A stretch of 64,000 nucleotides of DNA, from positions 682,001 through 746,000 of the forward strand of contig NZ_CP029043.1 of assembly GCF_003074055.1 (NCBI RefSeq), in the 5' to 3' direction. Position numbers and translations under genes: made by a program. Below are positions 8,569 to 16,657 of the stretch, piece by piece. A model generated the notes under the pieces. The model saw only the letters and a program-made list of their open reading frames with translations. It did not search any database and was not told the origin of the DNA. How positions within the stretch are numbered: position 1 is the first letter of the stretch; each line of letters starts with the position of its first letter. Source of the stretch: Streptomyces nigra. GTDB taxonomy: Bacteria > Actinomycetota > Actinomycetes > Streptomycetales > Streptomycetaceae.

Positions 8569-10524
8569 TCAGCGCTGTGCGGGGGCGGACAGGCGGTGCA
8601 GCCGCAGCGCCAGCTGGATCTCCAGGGCGCGGGCCGGGCTCTGCCAGTCGTCGCCGAGGAGGCGGCCGACACGCTCCAGCCGCTGGGCGACGGTGTTCAC
8701 ATGGACGTGCAGGTCGTCCTTGGTGCGGGCCGGGCTCATCCCGCAGGCGAAGTAGGCGTCCAGGGTGCGCAGCAGGTCGGTGCCGCGGCGTTGGTCGTAG
8801 GCGACGACCGGACCGATCGTACGGGTGACGAAGCCCGTGACGTCCCGGTCGCCGGCCAGGAGCAGACCGAGGAAGCCGAAGTCCTCGGCGGCGGCACCGT
8901 CGCCAGGCCGGCCGAGGAGGCGCAGGGCCTCCAGACAGCGGCGGCCCTCCTCGTAGGCGGCGGCCACGGCGTCCGGGTGGGCGGCGAGGTCCTCGACCGG
9001 GGCGGAGGCGCCGACGGTGACCGCCTCGTGGACGGCCGTGCCGAGGTGGCGGGCGGTGCGCCGGGCCAGCGCGGTGGCGGTGTCGTCCCCGGTGAGGGGC
9101 AGCAGGAGCACCGTGCCGCCGTCGCGGGCGGCGGCGAGACCGTGCCGGGTGGCGGCGAGGTGGGAGGCGGCCGACCACAGCCGCCGGCGGGCGTCCGCCT
9201 CATGTTCGGCGTCGGCCGCGACGGCGTCGAGGCGGGCGGCGAGGACGACATGCCGGGCGTCGAGGTCGGCGTGCAGCCGGGAGGCGCGCTCGCGCAGCAG
9301 GCGCGGGTCGCGGTCTCGGGCGTCGAGCAGGTCGTCGAGCAGCTCGCCCCGGACGCGCTGCTCGGCCTCGGCGGCGGAGCGTCGGGCGAGGAGCAGCAGC
9401 GAGGTGACGGTGGCCGCCCGTTCCAGCGTGCTCTGGTCGACGGGGTCGAGGCCTGGCTGGCCGCGCAGGACGAGGGCGCCGAGCAGTTCGCCGCCGGCCA
9501 CCACGGCCGCGACCCAGTCGCCGCCGTGCCGCACGGCGTGGCCCTCGGCGCGGGACGCCTCCAGGGCGGCGGCGGGGACTTCGGTGGCCTCGGTGAACTC
9601 GACGGTGCCGTCGAGGACTTCGGAGACCGCGGCGGCCACGTCGTGCACCCCGCCGCCGTGCAGCACGAGTTGCGCGAGCCGGTCGTGCACGTCGGAGGCC
9701 CGCTCGATGACCCCGGAGCGGTCCCGGATGATCTCGTTGGCCCGCTCCAGGTCGGCGAGGGCCGAGCGGGTCTCGGAGAGCAGGTTCGCCGTGTCGATGG
9801 CGGCCGCGGCGAGCGCGGCGAAGGAGCCGAGCAGCGCGATCTGCTCCCGCTCGAAGACGCGGGCGCGCCGGTCGGCGGCGAAGAGGACGCCGATGACGTG
9901 GTGCCCCAGCGTCAGCGGTACGCCGAGGATCGCGACCAGCCCCTCGTCGCGCACACCCGCGTCGATGGCCAGGGTGTGCTGGAACCGGTCGTCCTTGAAG
10001 TAGTCGTCGGTGACATAGGGGCGGGCGGTCTGGGCGACGAGTCCGCCGAGGCCCTCCCCCATGCCGAGGCGCAGCTGCTGGAAGCGGGCGGCGACCGAGC
10101 CCTCGGTGACCCGCATATAGGTGTCACCCCTGGCCGGGTCGTTGAGGCTGAGGTAGGCGACGTCCGTGCCGAGGAGCGAGCGGGCGCGCTGGACGATGGC
10201 CTGGAGGACGGCGTCCAGGTCCCGCAGCCCGGCCAGGTCGTGGGCGGTCTCGAAGAGGGCCGACAGCTCGGCCTCGCGTCTGCGCCGGCCCTCCAGCTCC
10301 GAGCGCACTCGCAGCGCGAGCAGCTTGGCCTGTTCGAGGGCGACGATCTGCTCGGTGGGGCGGCCCTCGGCGCGGGCGAGCAGCACCGGCTGCTCGTAGG
10401 CGTCGGCGGACGCGCCCCTGGCCAGCAGTTCGAGGAACGGCGTCTCGGCGCCGGTCAGGGAGGCTGCGGCGGGACGCCCGGTGGGCTGCACGTGATCGCG
10501 GGACATGCCGACAGGATTGCTCAT
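8569..10524 (-). CDS. PucR/CdaR-type transcriptional regulator with GAF domain
   Basis: 651 residues. A GAF domain lies at about 85-255 (ALFETAHDLAGLRDLDAVLQ, GMGEGLGGLVA, GVPLTLGHHVIGVLFAA). A coiled region with LADLERANEIIRDRSGVIE follows, then a central ligand-type region and a C-terminal PucR helix-turn-helix (LDAYFACGMSPARTKDDLHV, then NTVAQRLERVGRLLG). It is probably an activator or repressor responding to a small molecule. It lies between the transporter and the 3-hydroxybutyrate dehydrogenase gene and is likely to control one or both. The ATG at 10524 is preceded by GAGGTGG. The dehydrogenase gene lies 71 bp upstream on the same strand. Confidence 0.85.
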   Translation of the reverse strand: MSNPVGMSRDHVQPTGRPAAASLTGAETPFLELLARGASADAYEQPVLLARAEGRPTEQIVALEQAKLLALRVRSELEGRRRREAELSALFETAHDLAGLRDLDAVLQAIVQRARSLLGTDVAYLSLNDPARGDTYMRVTEGSVAARFQQLRLGMGEGLGGLVAQTARPYVTDDYFKDDRFQHTLAIDAGVRDEGLVAILGVPLTLGHHVIGVLFAADRRARVFEREQIALLGSFAALAAAAIDTANLLSETRSALADLERANEIIRDRSGVIERASDVHDRLAQLVLHGGGVHDVAAAVSEVLDGTVEFTEATEVPAAALEASRAEGHAVRHGGDWVAAVVAGGELLGALVLRGQPGLDPVDQSTLERAATVTSLLLLARRSAAEAEQRVRGELLDDLLDARDRDPRLLRERASRLHADLDARHVVLAARLDAVAADAEHEADARRRLWSAASHLAATRHGLAAARDGGTVLLLPLTGDDTATALARRTARHLGTAVHEAVTVGASAPVEDLAAHPDAVAAAYEEGRRCLEALRLLGRPGDGAAAEDFGFLGLLLAGDRDVTGFVTRTIGPVVAYDQRRGTDLLRTLDAYFACGMSPARTKDDLHVHVNTVAQRLERVGRLLGDDWQSPARALEIQLALRLHRLSAPAQR

Positions 10525-10595
10525 CGCGCCACCACCTCGTCAGCCCTGTGGACAACTCGATGTCCGGCCGGTCCGGGCCGTCGCGGTGCCATCGC

Positions 10596-11414
10596 TCAGT
10601 GCGCGGTCCAGCCGCCGTCGAGCACGAGCGAGGTGCCGGTGACGAAGGACGCCTGCGGCCCGCACAGGTATGCCACCGCCTCGGCGACCTCCTCCGGCTC
10701 GATGAGCCGCTTGACCGCGCTGTCCTGGAGCATCACCTCGGCCAGCACCCGCTCCTCGGGGATGCCGTGCGCCCGGGCCTGGTCGGCGAGCTGCTTCTCG
10801 ACCAGTGGGGTGCGCACATAGCCGGGGTTCACACAGTTCGAGGTCACCCCGTGGGAGGCGCCCTCCAGAGCCGCGACCTTGGAGAGGCCCTCCAGCCCAT
10901 GTTTGGCGGCCACATAGGCCGACTTGAACGCCGAGGCGCGCAGCCCATGGACGGAGGACACATTCACGATGCGGCCCCAGCCCTGCTCGTACATATGGGG
11001 CAGGGCTCCACGGATGAGCCGGAACGGCGCCTCCAGCATCACCGTGAGCACGGTGTGGAAGGTGTCCGGCGGGAACTCCTCGATCGGGCGCACCAGCTGA
11101 AGCCCGGCGTTGTTGACCAGCACATCGGTGCCGGCGGCGGACTGCTCGGCGGCGTCGAGGTCCGTCAGGTCGAGGACATGGGGTTCCACGGCACCCCCGA
11201 GGTCCTGCGCCTGCTCGGCGAGCGCCTCCAGTCCTGCCGCGTCCCGGTCGACGGCTCTGACCTTGGCCCCCGCGGCCGCGAGCCGGAGCGCACAGGCGCG
11301 CCCGATGCCGCCGGCGGCACCGGTGACCAGGGCGGTGCGCCCCCCGAGATCGAGCGGGGAGGGCGGGGAGGGCGGGGTCGAGCCGTGGGCGGGAGGGATG
11401 CTGGGCGGGGTCAT
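10596..11414 (-). CDS. 3-hydroxybutyrate dehydrogenase (SDR family)
   Basis: 272 residues. It oxidises 3-hydroxybutyrate to acetoacetate with NAD+. The short-chain dehydrogenase signatures are complete: the nucleotide motif TGAAGGIG, NNAG, catalytic Ser in NVSSVHG, and YVAAKHG with Tyr and Lys. Subfamily marks of bacterial 3-hydroxybutyrate dehydrogenases are NNAGLQLVRPIEEFP, SAFKSAYVAAKHGLEG and NPGYVRTPLVEKQLADQA. A Pro-rich N-terminal extension of about 20 residues is unusual, and the real start could be further in. With the adjacent PucR regulator and the MHS carrier it forms a plausible uptake-and-oxidation module. Confidence 0.9.
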   Translation of the reverse strand: MTPPSIPPAHGSTPPSPPSPLDLGGRTALVTGAAGGIGRACALRLAAAGAKVRAVDRDAAGLEALAEQAQDLGGAVEPHVLDLTDLDAAEQSAAGTDVLVNNAGLQLVRPIEEFPPDTFHTVLTVMLEAPFRLIRGALPHMYEQGWGRIVNVSSVHGLRASAFKSAYVAAKHGLEGLSKVAALEGASHGVTSNCVNPGYVRTPLVEKQLADQARAHGIPEERVLAEVMLQDSAVKRLIEPEEVAEAVAYLCGPQASFVTGTSLVLDGGWTAH

Positions 11415-11474
11415 GGCTCGACCCTAGGCAGCCCCCTCACCTGGCCACATATGGCCGCAGCCCATACTTCAGGC

Positions 11475-11948
11475 TCAATCCATAGGTTCGAACCACGTGG
11501 GTTCATCGGCCAGGGCTTGCTTGATCCGGAAGAGCTGGCTCTCCTTCATCCGCGGCAGGGCGTCGACCTCGAACCAGCCCACCTCCAGGGACTCGTCGTC
11601 GTTCACCCGGGCCTCGCCGCCCAGCGCACGGCAGCGGAAGGTGATGTCCATGAACTGGCACACGTCCCCGTTGGGGTAGGTGACCTCCTGGCTGGACCTG
11701 ACCAGGACGACCCGCTCGGCGACGCACCGGACGCCGGTCTCCTCGTACACCTCGCGCACGGCGGCGGCCGCGGGCTGCTCGCCGGGGTCCGGGATGCCGT
11801 TGACCACCGTCCACTGCTGGTTGTCGGCCCGCTGCCCGAGCAGGACCCGCCCCTCGTCGTCGAACACGACGGCGCTGACGCCGGGGAGCCACAGCAGCTG
11901 GTGACCCGCGGCGGCACGGATCGTCCGGATGAAGTCAGGAGTAGCCAT
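11475..11948 (-). CDS. Nudix hydrolase
   Basis: 157 residues. The Nudix box is intact: G-x5-E-x7-REVYEETGV, starting in GIPDPGEQP. Nudix enzymes hydrolyse a nucleoside diphosphate linked to another group; the substrate is not evident. The N terminus (FIRTIRAAAGHQLLWLPGVSAVVFDDEGRVLLGQR) matches a small actinomycete Nudix group of this length. The ATG at 11948 is the natural start. The gene is 60 bp upstream of the dehydrogenase gene on the same strand, with no sign that the two act together. Confidence 0.9.
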   Translation of the reverse strand: MATPDFIRTIRAAAGHQLLWLPGVSAVVFDDEGRVLLGQRADNQQWTVVNGIPDPGEQPAAAAVREVYEETGVRCVAERVVLVRSSQEVTYPNGDVCQFMDITFRCRALGGEARVNDDESLEVGWFEVDALPRMKESQLFRIKQALADEPTWFEPMD

Positions 11949-12046
11949 GGCCCGACCCTAACGGCGCCGCCCTCGCCTCCGGAGATGGGACCGGGTGCGA
12001 GGGCGGGGATGGGGGCGTGGGTCCGGCGACCGACCCTGCGCGGGTC

Positions 12047-12100
12047 TTGGCGACCGTGGGCAGGTGTCGGCGACCGTGGGCAGGTGTTGGCGAACAGGAT
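12047..12100. repeat. 20-bp tandem repeat, about 2.5 copies
   Basis: The unit TTGGCGACCGTGGGCAGGTG (12047-12066) is repeated at 12067-12086 with one change, followed by a partial third copy starting TTGGCGAACAGG. It lies a few bases past the stop of the lnt gene, in the gap between lnt and the Nudix gene. It has no obvious hairpin. Confidence 0.75.
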
Positions 12101-12105
12101 CCGGG

Positions 12106-13716
12106 TCAGGCCTCGGCGGCCCGGCGCGCGCGGATGCCGGAGCCGATCGCCCAGCCCAGTCCGCCCGCGGCGAGCAGCACCAGGGCGATCTCCGGCAGGA
12201 CGCCCAGCCGGGTGGCGGGGGTCTCCCCGGAGCGCAGCGGCACCTTCTGGACGAGGGAGTCGGCGACGAACATGCCCGTCCGCTGGGTGATGGTCCCGTC
12301 CGGCATGATGATCGCGCTGACGCCGCTGGTCACCGGAACCGTGACGGTCCGGCTGTGCTCGACGGCCCGCACCCGGGACATGGCGAGCTGCTGGTAGGTC
12401 ATCTCGCTGCGGTCGAAGGTCGCGTTGTTGCTCGGCACGGAGATGATCTGCGCACCGTCCTCGACCTCGGAGCGCACCGCCCAGTCGAAGGCGGCCTCGT
12501 AGCAGGTGACGAGGCCGACCCGGGTTCCGGCCATGGTGAACACGCCCGGTTCGCTGCCCCGGCTGAAGTCCTTGCGGACCATCGAGGTCCACTCCTCGTT
12601 GATGGCCCCGACGAGCGAGCGCAGCGGCAGATACTCGCCGAAGGGCTGGATCTGCCGCTTGTCGTAGGTGTCCACGGGGCCCTTCTCCGGGTCCCAGAGG
12701 ATCTGCTCGTTGAGCAGCTTGCCGTCCCGCTCGACGACGCCGCCGACCGAGATGGGCACGCCGATCGCCTTGGCCGCCGAGTCGATGACGGCACGGGCGT
12801 CGGCGTTGGCGAAGGGGTCGATGTCGGAGGAGTTCTCCGGCCACAGCACGAAGTCGGGCCTGGCGACCTTGCCGGCCTTCACCTCGGCGGCCAGCCGCTC
12901 GGTCTCCCGGGCGTGGTGGTCGAGGACGGCCCGCCGCTGGGCGTTGAAGTCGAGGCCGGCGCGGGGCACATTGCCCTGGATGACCGCGACGGTCGCGGTG
13001 CCGTCCTCCGCCGTGTCGCTGACCAGGGGCCGCGCGGCCAGGGCGCCGGCCACGGGCACCGCCACGCTCAGCAGGGCCACGGTCGCGGCCGACCGCCGCA
13101 GCACCCGGGTCCGGCTGCGCTCGACGGCGAGCCGCACGAGCTCGTACAGGCCGAAGCCGCACAGGACGACGGCGAAGCCGAGCACCGGGGTGCCGCCCAC
13201 GGCGGCCAGCGGCAGGAAGACGCCGTCGGCCTGGCCGAACGCGATCTTGCCCCAGGGGAAGCCGTTGAACGGCGCACGCGCGCGGGCCGCCTCACCGGCG
13301 ATCCACAGGGCCGCCGCCCAGATCGCCGAGCCCGGGAGCTTCGACACCGCGGCGATCCCGGCACCCACCAGCGCGACGAAGACCGCCTCGATGGCCACGA
13401 GCGCGAGCCAGGGCCCGGGGCCCACCTCCACACCGGTCCACACCAGCAGTGGCAACAGAAAGCCGAGGCCGAACAGGTAGCCGAGGCCGAGTCCCGCCTT
13501 CCAGCTGCGGCCGCGCAGCACCCAGCCGAGTCCCGCGAAGGCGGGCAGGGCCAGCCACCAGAGGGTGCGGGGCGGGAAACTGACGTAGAGCAGCACTCCG
13601 GAGAGCGCGGCGGTGAGGGCCGGAACCAGCCGCAGGAGCTTCGCCGCGCGCGACGAGGGCGCGATCGGCGGCTTGAGCTGGTCCGACTCGTCCACGGAGG
13701 TTGCGGTGACGGTCAC
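12106..13716 (-). CDS. lnt: apolipoprotein N-acyltransferase
   Basis: 536 residues. Lnt adds the third acyl chain to the N-terminal Cys of lipoproteins at the outer face of the membrane. Seen: an N-terminal block of membrane helices (about 30-220), then a carbon-nitrogen hydrolase domain with VIQGNVPR, the catalytic Glu in LWPENSSDIDPF, Lys in DKRQIQPFGEYLP, and Cys in GLVTCYEAAFDW, followed by one C-terminal helix and a basic tail. The GTG at 13716 is chosen because GGGAG precedes it and upstream in-frame codons are Pro/Arg-rich and non-coding in character. The gene is transcribed divergently from the O-antigen-ligase-like gene. Confidence 0.92.
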   Translation of the reverse strand: MTVTATSVDESDQLKPPIAPSSRAAKLLRLVPALTAALSGVLLYVSFPPRTLWWLALPAFAGLGWVLRGRSWKAGLGLGYLFGLGFLLPLLVWTGVEVGPGPWLALVAIEAVFVALVGAGIAAVSKLPGSAIWAAALWIAGEAARARAPFNGFPWGKIAFGQADGVFLPLAAVGGTPVLGFAVVLCGFGLYELVRLAVERSRTRVLRRSAATVALLSVAVPVAGALAARPLVSDTAEDGTATVAVIQGNVPRAGLDFNAQRRAVLDHHARETERLAAEVKAGKVARPDFVLWPENSSDIDPFANADARAVIDSAAKAIGVPISVGGVVERDGKLLNEQILWDPEKGPVDTYDKRQIQPFGEYLPLRSLVGAINEEWTSMVRKDFSRGSEPGVFTMAGTRVGLVTCYEAAFDWAVRSEVEDGAQIISVPSNNATFDRSEMTYQQLAMSRVRAVEHSRTVTVPVTSGVSAIIMPDGTITQRTGMFVADSLVQKVPLRSGETPATRLGVLPEIALVLLAAGGLGWAIGSGIRARRAAEA

Positions 13717-13986
13717 TCCCGGAGTGTACGGCGGGCGGGCTCGGGGCCGACAGCGCGGCCGGCGGCGGGAGGGCGACGGTGGGCGCCTCGCCCACGCACC
13801 GCTCGACCGGACGGTGACGGGCCCACCTCCCCGACCCGTGGATGCCCCATGCACGAGACGTCCACAAACCGCCCATCTGCCGTTACGGTATGCCGCAGCC
13901 CCGATCGCATCCGGTTCAGGTCCGGTGGACGGGGTCCGTCACAGGTCGGGGGACCGGGTTCAGGGGGCGGGGTGGGTCTCACGGGG

Positions 13987-15057
13987 ATGACGTCTGAGGC
14001 AGGTCCGGGCGAGGACAGCGACAGACGAAACGTTTCTGACGCGACGGGCGTCGTGGTGCTGGGCGCCTGTGCCGCGTGGTCGCTGATCTCGGCGGCTGTC
14101 CACGGCGGGCGCCCCGAGGGCGTTCTGCTGGCGGTGCTCGCGGTGGCCGCCGGCTATGCGGTGGGGCGGATCAGCGGCGCGCTGCTGCCGGTCGCCGCGC
14201 CCTGCGCCGGCGCGCTGGCCGGGGTGGCCCTCACCCTGGCCGTGCCGCAGTTGGCGCCCGGACCTCAGCTTGTCGCCCCGCTGGGCCACGCCGGGGCCAC
14301 GGCCGCCGTGCTGCCCCTCTCGGCCGGCGCCGCCTGCTGCGCGGCCTGGTCGGCGCGATCCGCGGTGCTCCGCCTGGGTCTGCGCCTGCTCGCCGCCGGG
14401 ATCGCGGTGATCGCGGCGGTGCTGGGCTCCACGAGTGGTTTCGTCGGCTGCGCCGCCGTACTGCTGTGCTCGCTCGCCGCCGGTCAGGTGCGCCGCCGGG
14501 GCCTGGGCATCGCCGGGCTGGCCGTGGCGGCGCTGGCGGTGACCGGGCTGACCTGGGCGGTCGCGGCGAGGGCGGTGCCGGGCGGGTTCGGCGGCTGGCT
14601 GGAGGGGCAGCTCACCCGGCAGCGGGTGCGGCTGTGGCACGAGGCCCTGCGGCTGGCGAACCAGGATCTCGCCCTCGGCGTCGGTCCCGGCCGCTTCGGC
14701 GAGCTCGGCGGGACGGCCGACGGCGCCGTGCCGGTGGACGGCAAGCCGCACTCGGCGCTGCTGCAGCAGGTCGCGGAGCAGGGAGTCGTAGGACTGCTGC
14801 TGCTCGCGGCGGCCTTCTGCTGGATGCTGTTCGCCCTGTGGCGCACGGGCCGCCCGACACCGGTCGCCCTCACGGCGGGCGCGACCCTGACGGCCCTGGC
14901 CTCGATCGCCGCCGTCGGCAACGCGCTCAGCTTCACGGCGGTCTCGGTCGGCGCGGGCCTGCTGGCGGGCCTGGCCACGGCACGACCCCTGACGACCGCA
15001 CCATCCCGGAGCGACGAGTCACCGGCCCTCGCGCGGGACGGTCATCGCGTGCCGTGA
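13987..15057 (+). CDS. O-antigen ligase-like (Wzy_C-type) membrane protein
   Basis: 356 residues, about ten hydrophobic segments. The best clue is the large extracellular loop: RLWHEALRLANQDLALGVG-PGRFGELGG followed by KPHSALLQQVAEQGVVGLLLL, the arrangement (conserved Arg, Gly-Pro-Gly, His before a helix) of O-antigen ligases and Wzy polymerases. It may therefore join or polymerise surface glycans. The first half is Ala/Leu-rich and less conserved. The ATG at 13987 is assigned; a GTG four codons upstream is possible. The 3' end lies in a 103-bp tandem duplication described separately. Confidence 0.72.
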   Translation: MTSEAGPGEDSDRRNVSDATGVVVLGACAAWSLISAAVHGGRPEGVLLAVLAVAAGYAVGRISGALLPVAAPCAGALAGVALTLAVPQLAPGPQLVAPLGHAGATAAVLPLSAGAACCAAWSARSAVLRLGLRLLAAGIAVIAAVLGSTSGFVGCAAVLLCSLAAGQVRRRGLGIAGLAVAALAVTGLTWAVAARAVPGGFGGWLEGQLTRQRVRLWHEALRLANQDLALGVGPGRFGELGGTADGAVPVDGKPHSALLQQVAEQGVVGLLLLAAAFCWMLFALWRTGRPTPVALTAGATLTALASIAAVGNALSFTAVSVGAGLLAGLATARPLTTAPSRSDESPALARDGHRVP

Positions 15058-15160
15058 GCCACCCCCCGCGGGCCTGGCCACGGCACGACCCCTGACGACC
15101 GCACCGTCCCCGAGCAACGAGTCGCTGTCCCGCGCCCGGGACAGTCATCCCGTGACCCGC
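14965..15160 (+). repeat. 103-bp degenerate tandem duplication of the 3' end of the ligase-like gene
   Basis: Copy 1 begins at 14965 (GCGGGCCTGGCCACGGCACG) and covers the last 31 codons of the gene plus a short tail. Copy 2 begins at 15068 with the same bases. The first 38 or so positions are identical, then the copies drift. Read in the gene's register, copy 2 would encode a peptide ending in RARDSHPVT, similar to the gene's own tail ARDGHRVP, but it lies after the stop codon. Confidence 0.8.
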
Positions 15161-15165
15161 CGCCC

Positions 15166-15708
15166 TCAGAGCGCCGTGCCCGCCGTCCGTGTGCGGAGCC
15201 GGTCCTCGATGACCCGGACGGCCGCCTCGGCGTCGTCCACGGTCACGGTGAAGGTGTGGCCGTCCCCCAGCCGCAGGACCAGCCCCTCTCCCCGGCGTAC
15301 GACGACGGCGGTGCCCTTGTCCGGGCGCCACCGGTAGCCCCAGCCGCCCCAGTGGCGCGGGGTGACCAGCGGCAGGAAGTCGGCGCCGACGATCTCGGAG
15401 AGCGGGATACGGCGGCGCGGCACGCCGATGTGGCCGCAGCGCACCTCCAGGCACTCCTGGTCGACCTTCAGCGCGACATGCACGAAGGCGAGGGTGCCGA
15501 AGAGGACGAGCAGCCCGGCGGCGATGCAGCCGACGACGGCCATCACGAGGGGGGCGAGGCCGCCGGTCCACGCGGAGTCGACGGCCAGCCCGATGCCGAG
15601 CGCCATGCAGGCGGCGCCGGCGAGTGCGAGCAGCCACTGGACCCTGTTGGTCGCCCGCCCGGTCCAGATGTCGGGGTGCGGCTTCCTGCCGTGGGGGTGG
15701 TCCCTCAT
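15166..15708 (-). CDS. membrane protein with PH-like domain
   Basis: 180 residues. Two membrane helices (about 24-44 and 50-74, separated by a short loop) are followed by a soluble domain of beta-rich character (VALKVDQECLEVRCG, then RRRIPLSEIVGADFLPLV), the usual pattern of small bacterial PH-like membrane proteins. Function is unknown; proteins of this type are thought to anchor or organise membrane complexes. The ATG at 15708 is the only good start. It is convergent with the ligase-like gene. Confidence 0.7.
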   Translation of the reverse strand: MRDHPHGRKPHPDIWTGRATNRVQWLLALAGAACMALGIGLAVDSAWTGGLAPLVMAVVGCIAAGLLVLFGTLAFVHVALKVDQECLEVRCGHIGVPRRRIPLSEIVGADFLPLVTPRHWGGWGYRWRPDKGTAVVVRRGEGLVLRLGDGHTFTVTVDDAEAAVRVIEDRLRTRTAGTAL

Positions 15709-15814
15709 GGCTATGAGGTTACTCAGCTTTCGCTGTGGTGGTACCGCGCTGCACAGGGTGACTGCTCCGACCGGCCCAGCCCGGAGCGGACGGTTCCGCC
15801 AGGCGGCCCGGAGG

Positions 15815-16600
15815 TCAGCCGGCGGGGCTGGTCGCCTTGAGGAGCCGGCCTTCCGCGTAGATGAGGGCCGCTTCCGGCAGGGCGCCCTCGCGGCCGCTGA
15901 GCAGCACGGTCAGGGTGCCGGTGGACTCCGCGCGCGGGGCGGGCTGCTCGCCGAGCCGGCGCATGGCCTGCGCGGCGACCGCTCCGGCGGAGCCGTGCAG
16001 GACGAGCGGCGGGAGGCCGGGGCGCTGGACGGCGGTGCGGATGCGTTCGGCGACCAGTTCGTAGTGGGTGCAGCCGAGGACGACGGTGGTGACGTCGTCG
16101 GGGGTGAGCGCGGCGGCCGCGGCGACGGCGGCGTCGATGGCCGTTTCGTCCGCGTGCTCGACCGCCTCGGCCAGCCCGAAGCAGGGGACCTCGGTGACCT
16201 TCACTCCGGCGGCGAAGTCCTCGATCAGTCCGCGCTGGTAGGGGCTGCCGGTGGTGGCGGGGGTGGCCCAGATCGCGACGGGGCCGCCACCGGCGGCGGC
16301 CGGCTTGATCGCCGGGACCGTGCCGATGACCGGTATGCCCGGTTCAAGGCGGGCCCGCAGCGTCGGCAGGGCGTGCACGGTGGCGGTGTTGCAGCCGATG
16401 ATCAGGGCGTCGGGGCGATGCGCGGCGGCGGCCTCGGCGACGGCCACGGCGCGCCGGGTGAGGTCCTCGGGGGTCCGCGGTCCCCAGGGCATGCCGTCGG
16501 GGTCGAGCGAGAGCACGAGATCCGCGTCGGGTCGCAGCCGCCGTACGGCGGCCGTCGCCGCCAGCAGGCCGATTCCGGAGTCCATCAGCGCGATCTTCAC
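15815..16600 (-). CDS. aspartate/glutamate racemase family protein
   Basis: 261 residues. Both catalytic cysteine motifs of the Asp/Glu racemase fold are present: GCNTATVHALP in the first half and GCTHYELV in the second, and the N terminus carries DSGIGLL like glutamate racemases (MurI). Glutamate racemase makes D-Glu for peptidoglycan. This copy is diverged from the usual MurI (LDPDGMPWGPRTPE replaces the standard DxxxxPYG block), so it may be a paralogue with another role. The GTG at 16600 faces the HpnB-type gene 57 bp away, so the gap holds two divergent promoters. Confidence 0.78.
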   Translation of the reverse strand: MKIALMDSGIGLLAATAAVRRLRPDADLVLSLDPDGMPWGPRTPEDLTRRAVAVAEAAAAHRPDALIIGCNTATVHALPTLRARLEPGIPVIGTVPAIKPAAAGGGPVAIWATPATTGSPYQRGLIEDFAAGVKVTEVPCFGLAEAVEHADETAIDAAVAAAAALTPDDVTTVVLGCTHYELVAERIRTAVQRPGLPPLVLHGSAGAVAAQAMRRLGEQPAPRAESTGTLTVLLSGREGALPEAALIYAEGRLLKATSPAG

Positions 16601-16657
16601 CCGGCCACGATAGACGATGGGCCCTTGCGGGCGGCCGTCGTGGGGCAGACTGCGCGC

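Noticed and set aside
11485..11494. GGTTCGAACC, like a tRNA T-loop
   Set aside because: It is part of the end of the Nudix gene (codons for WFEP). No acceptor or anticodon stems surround it.
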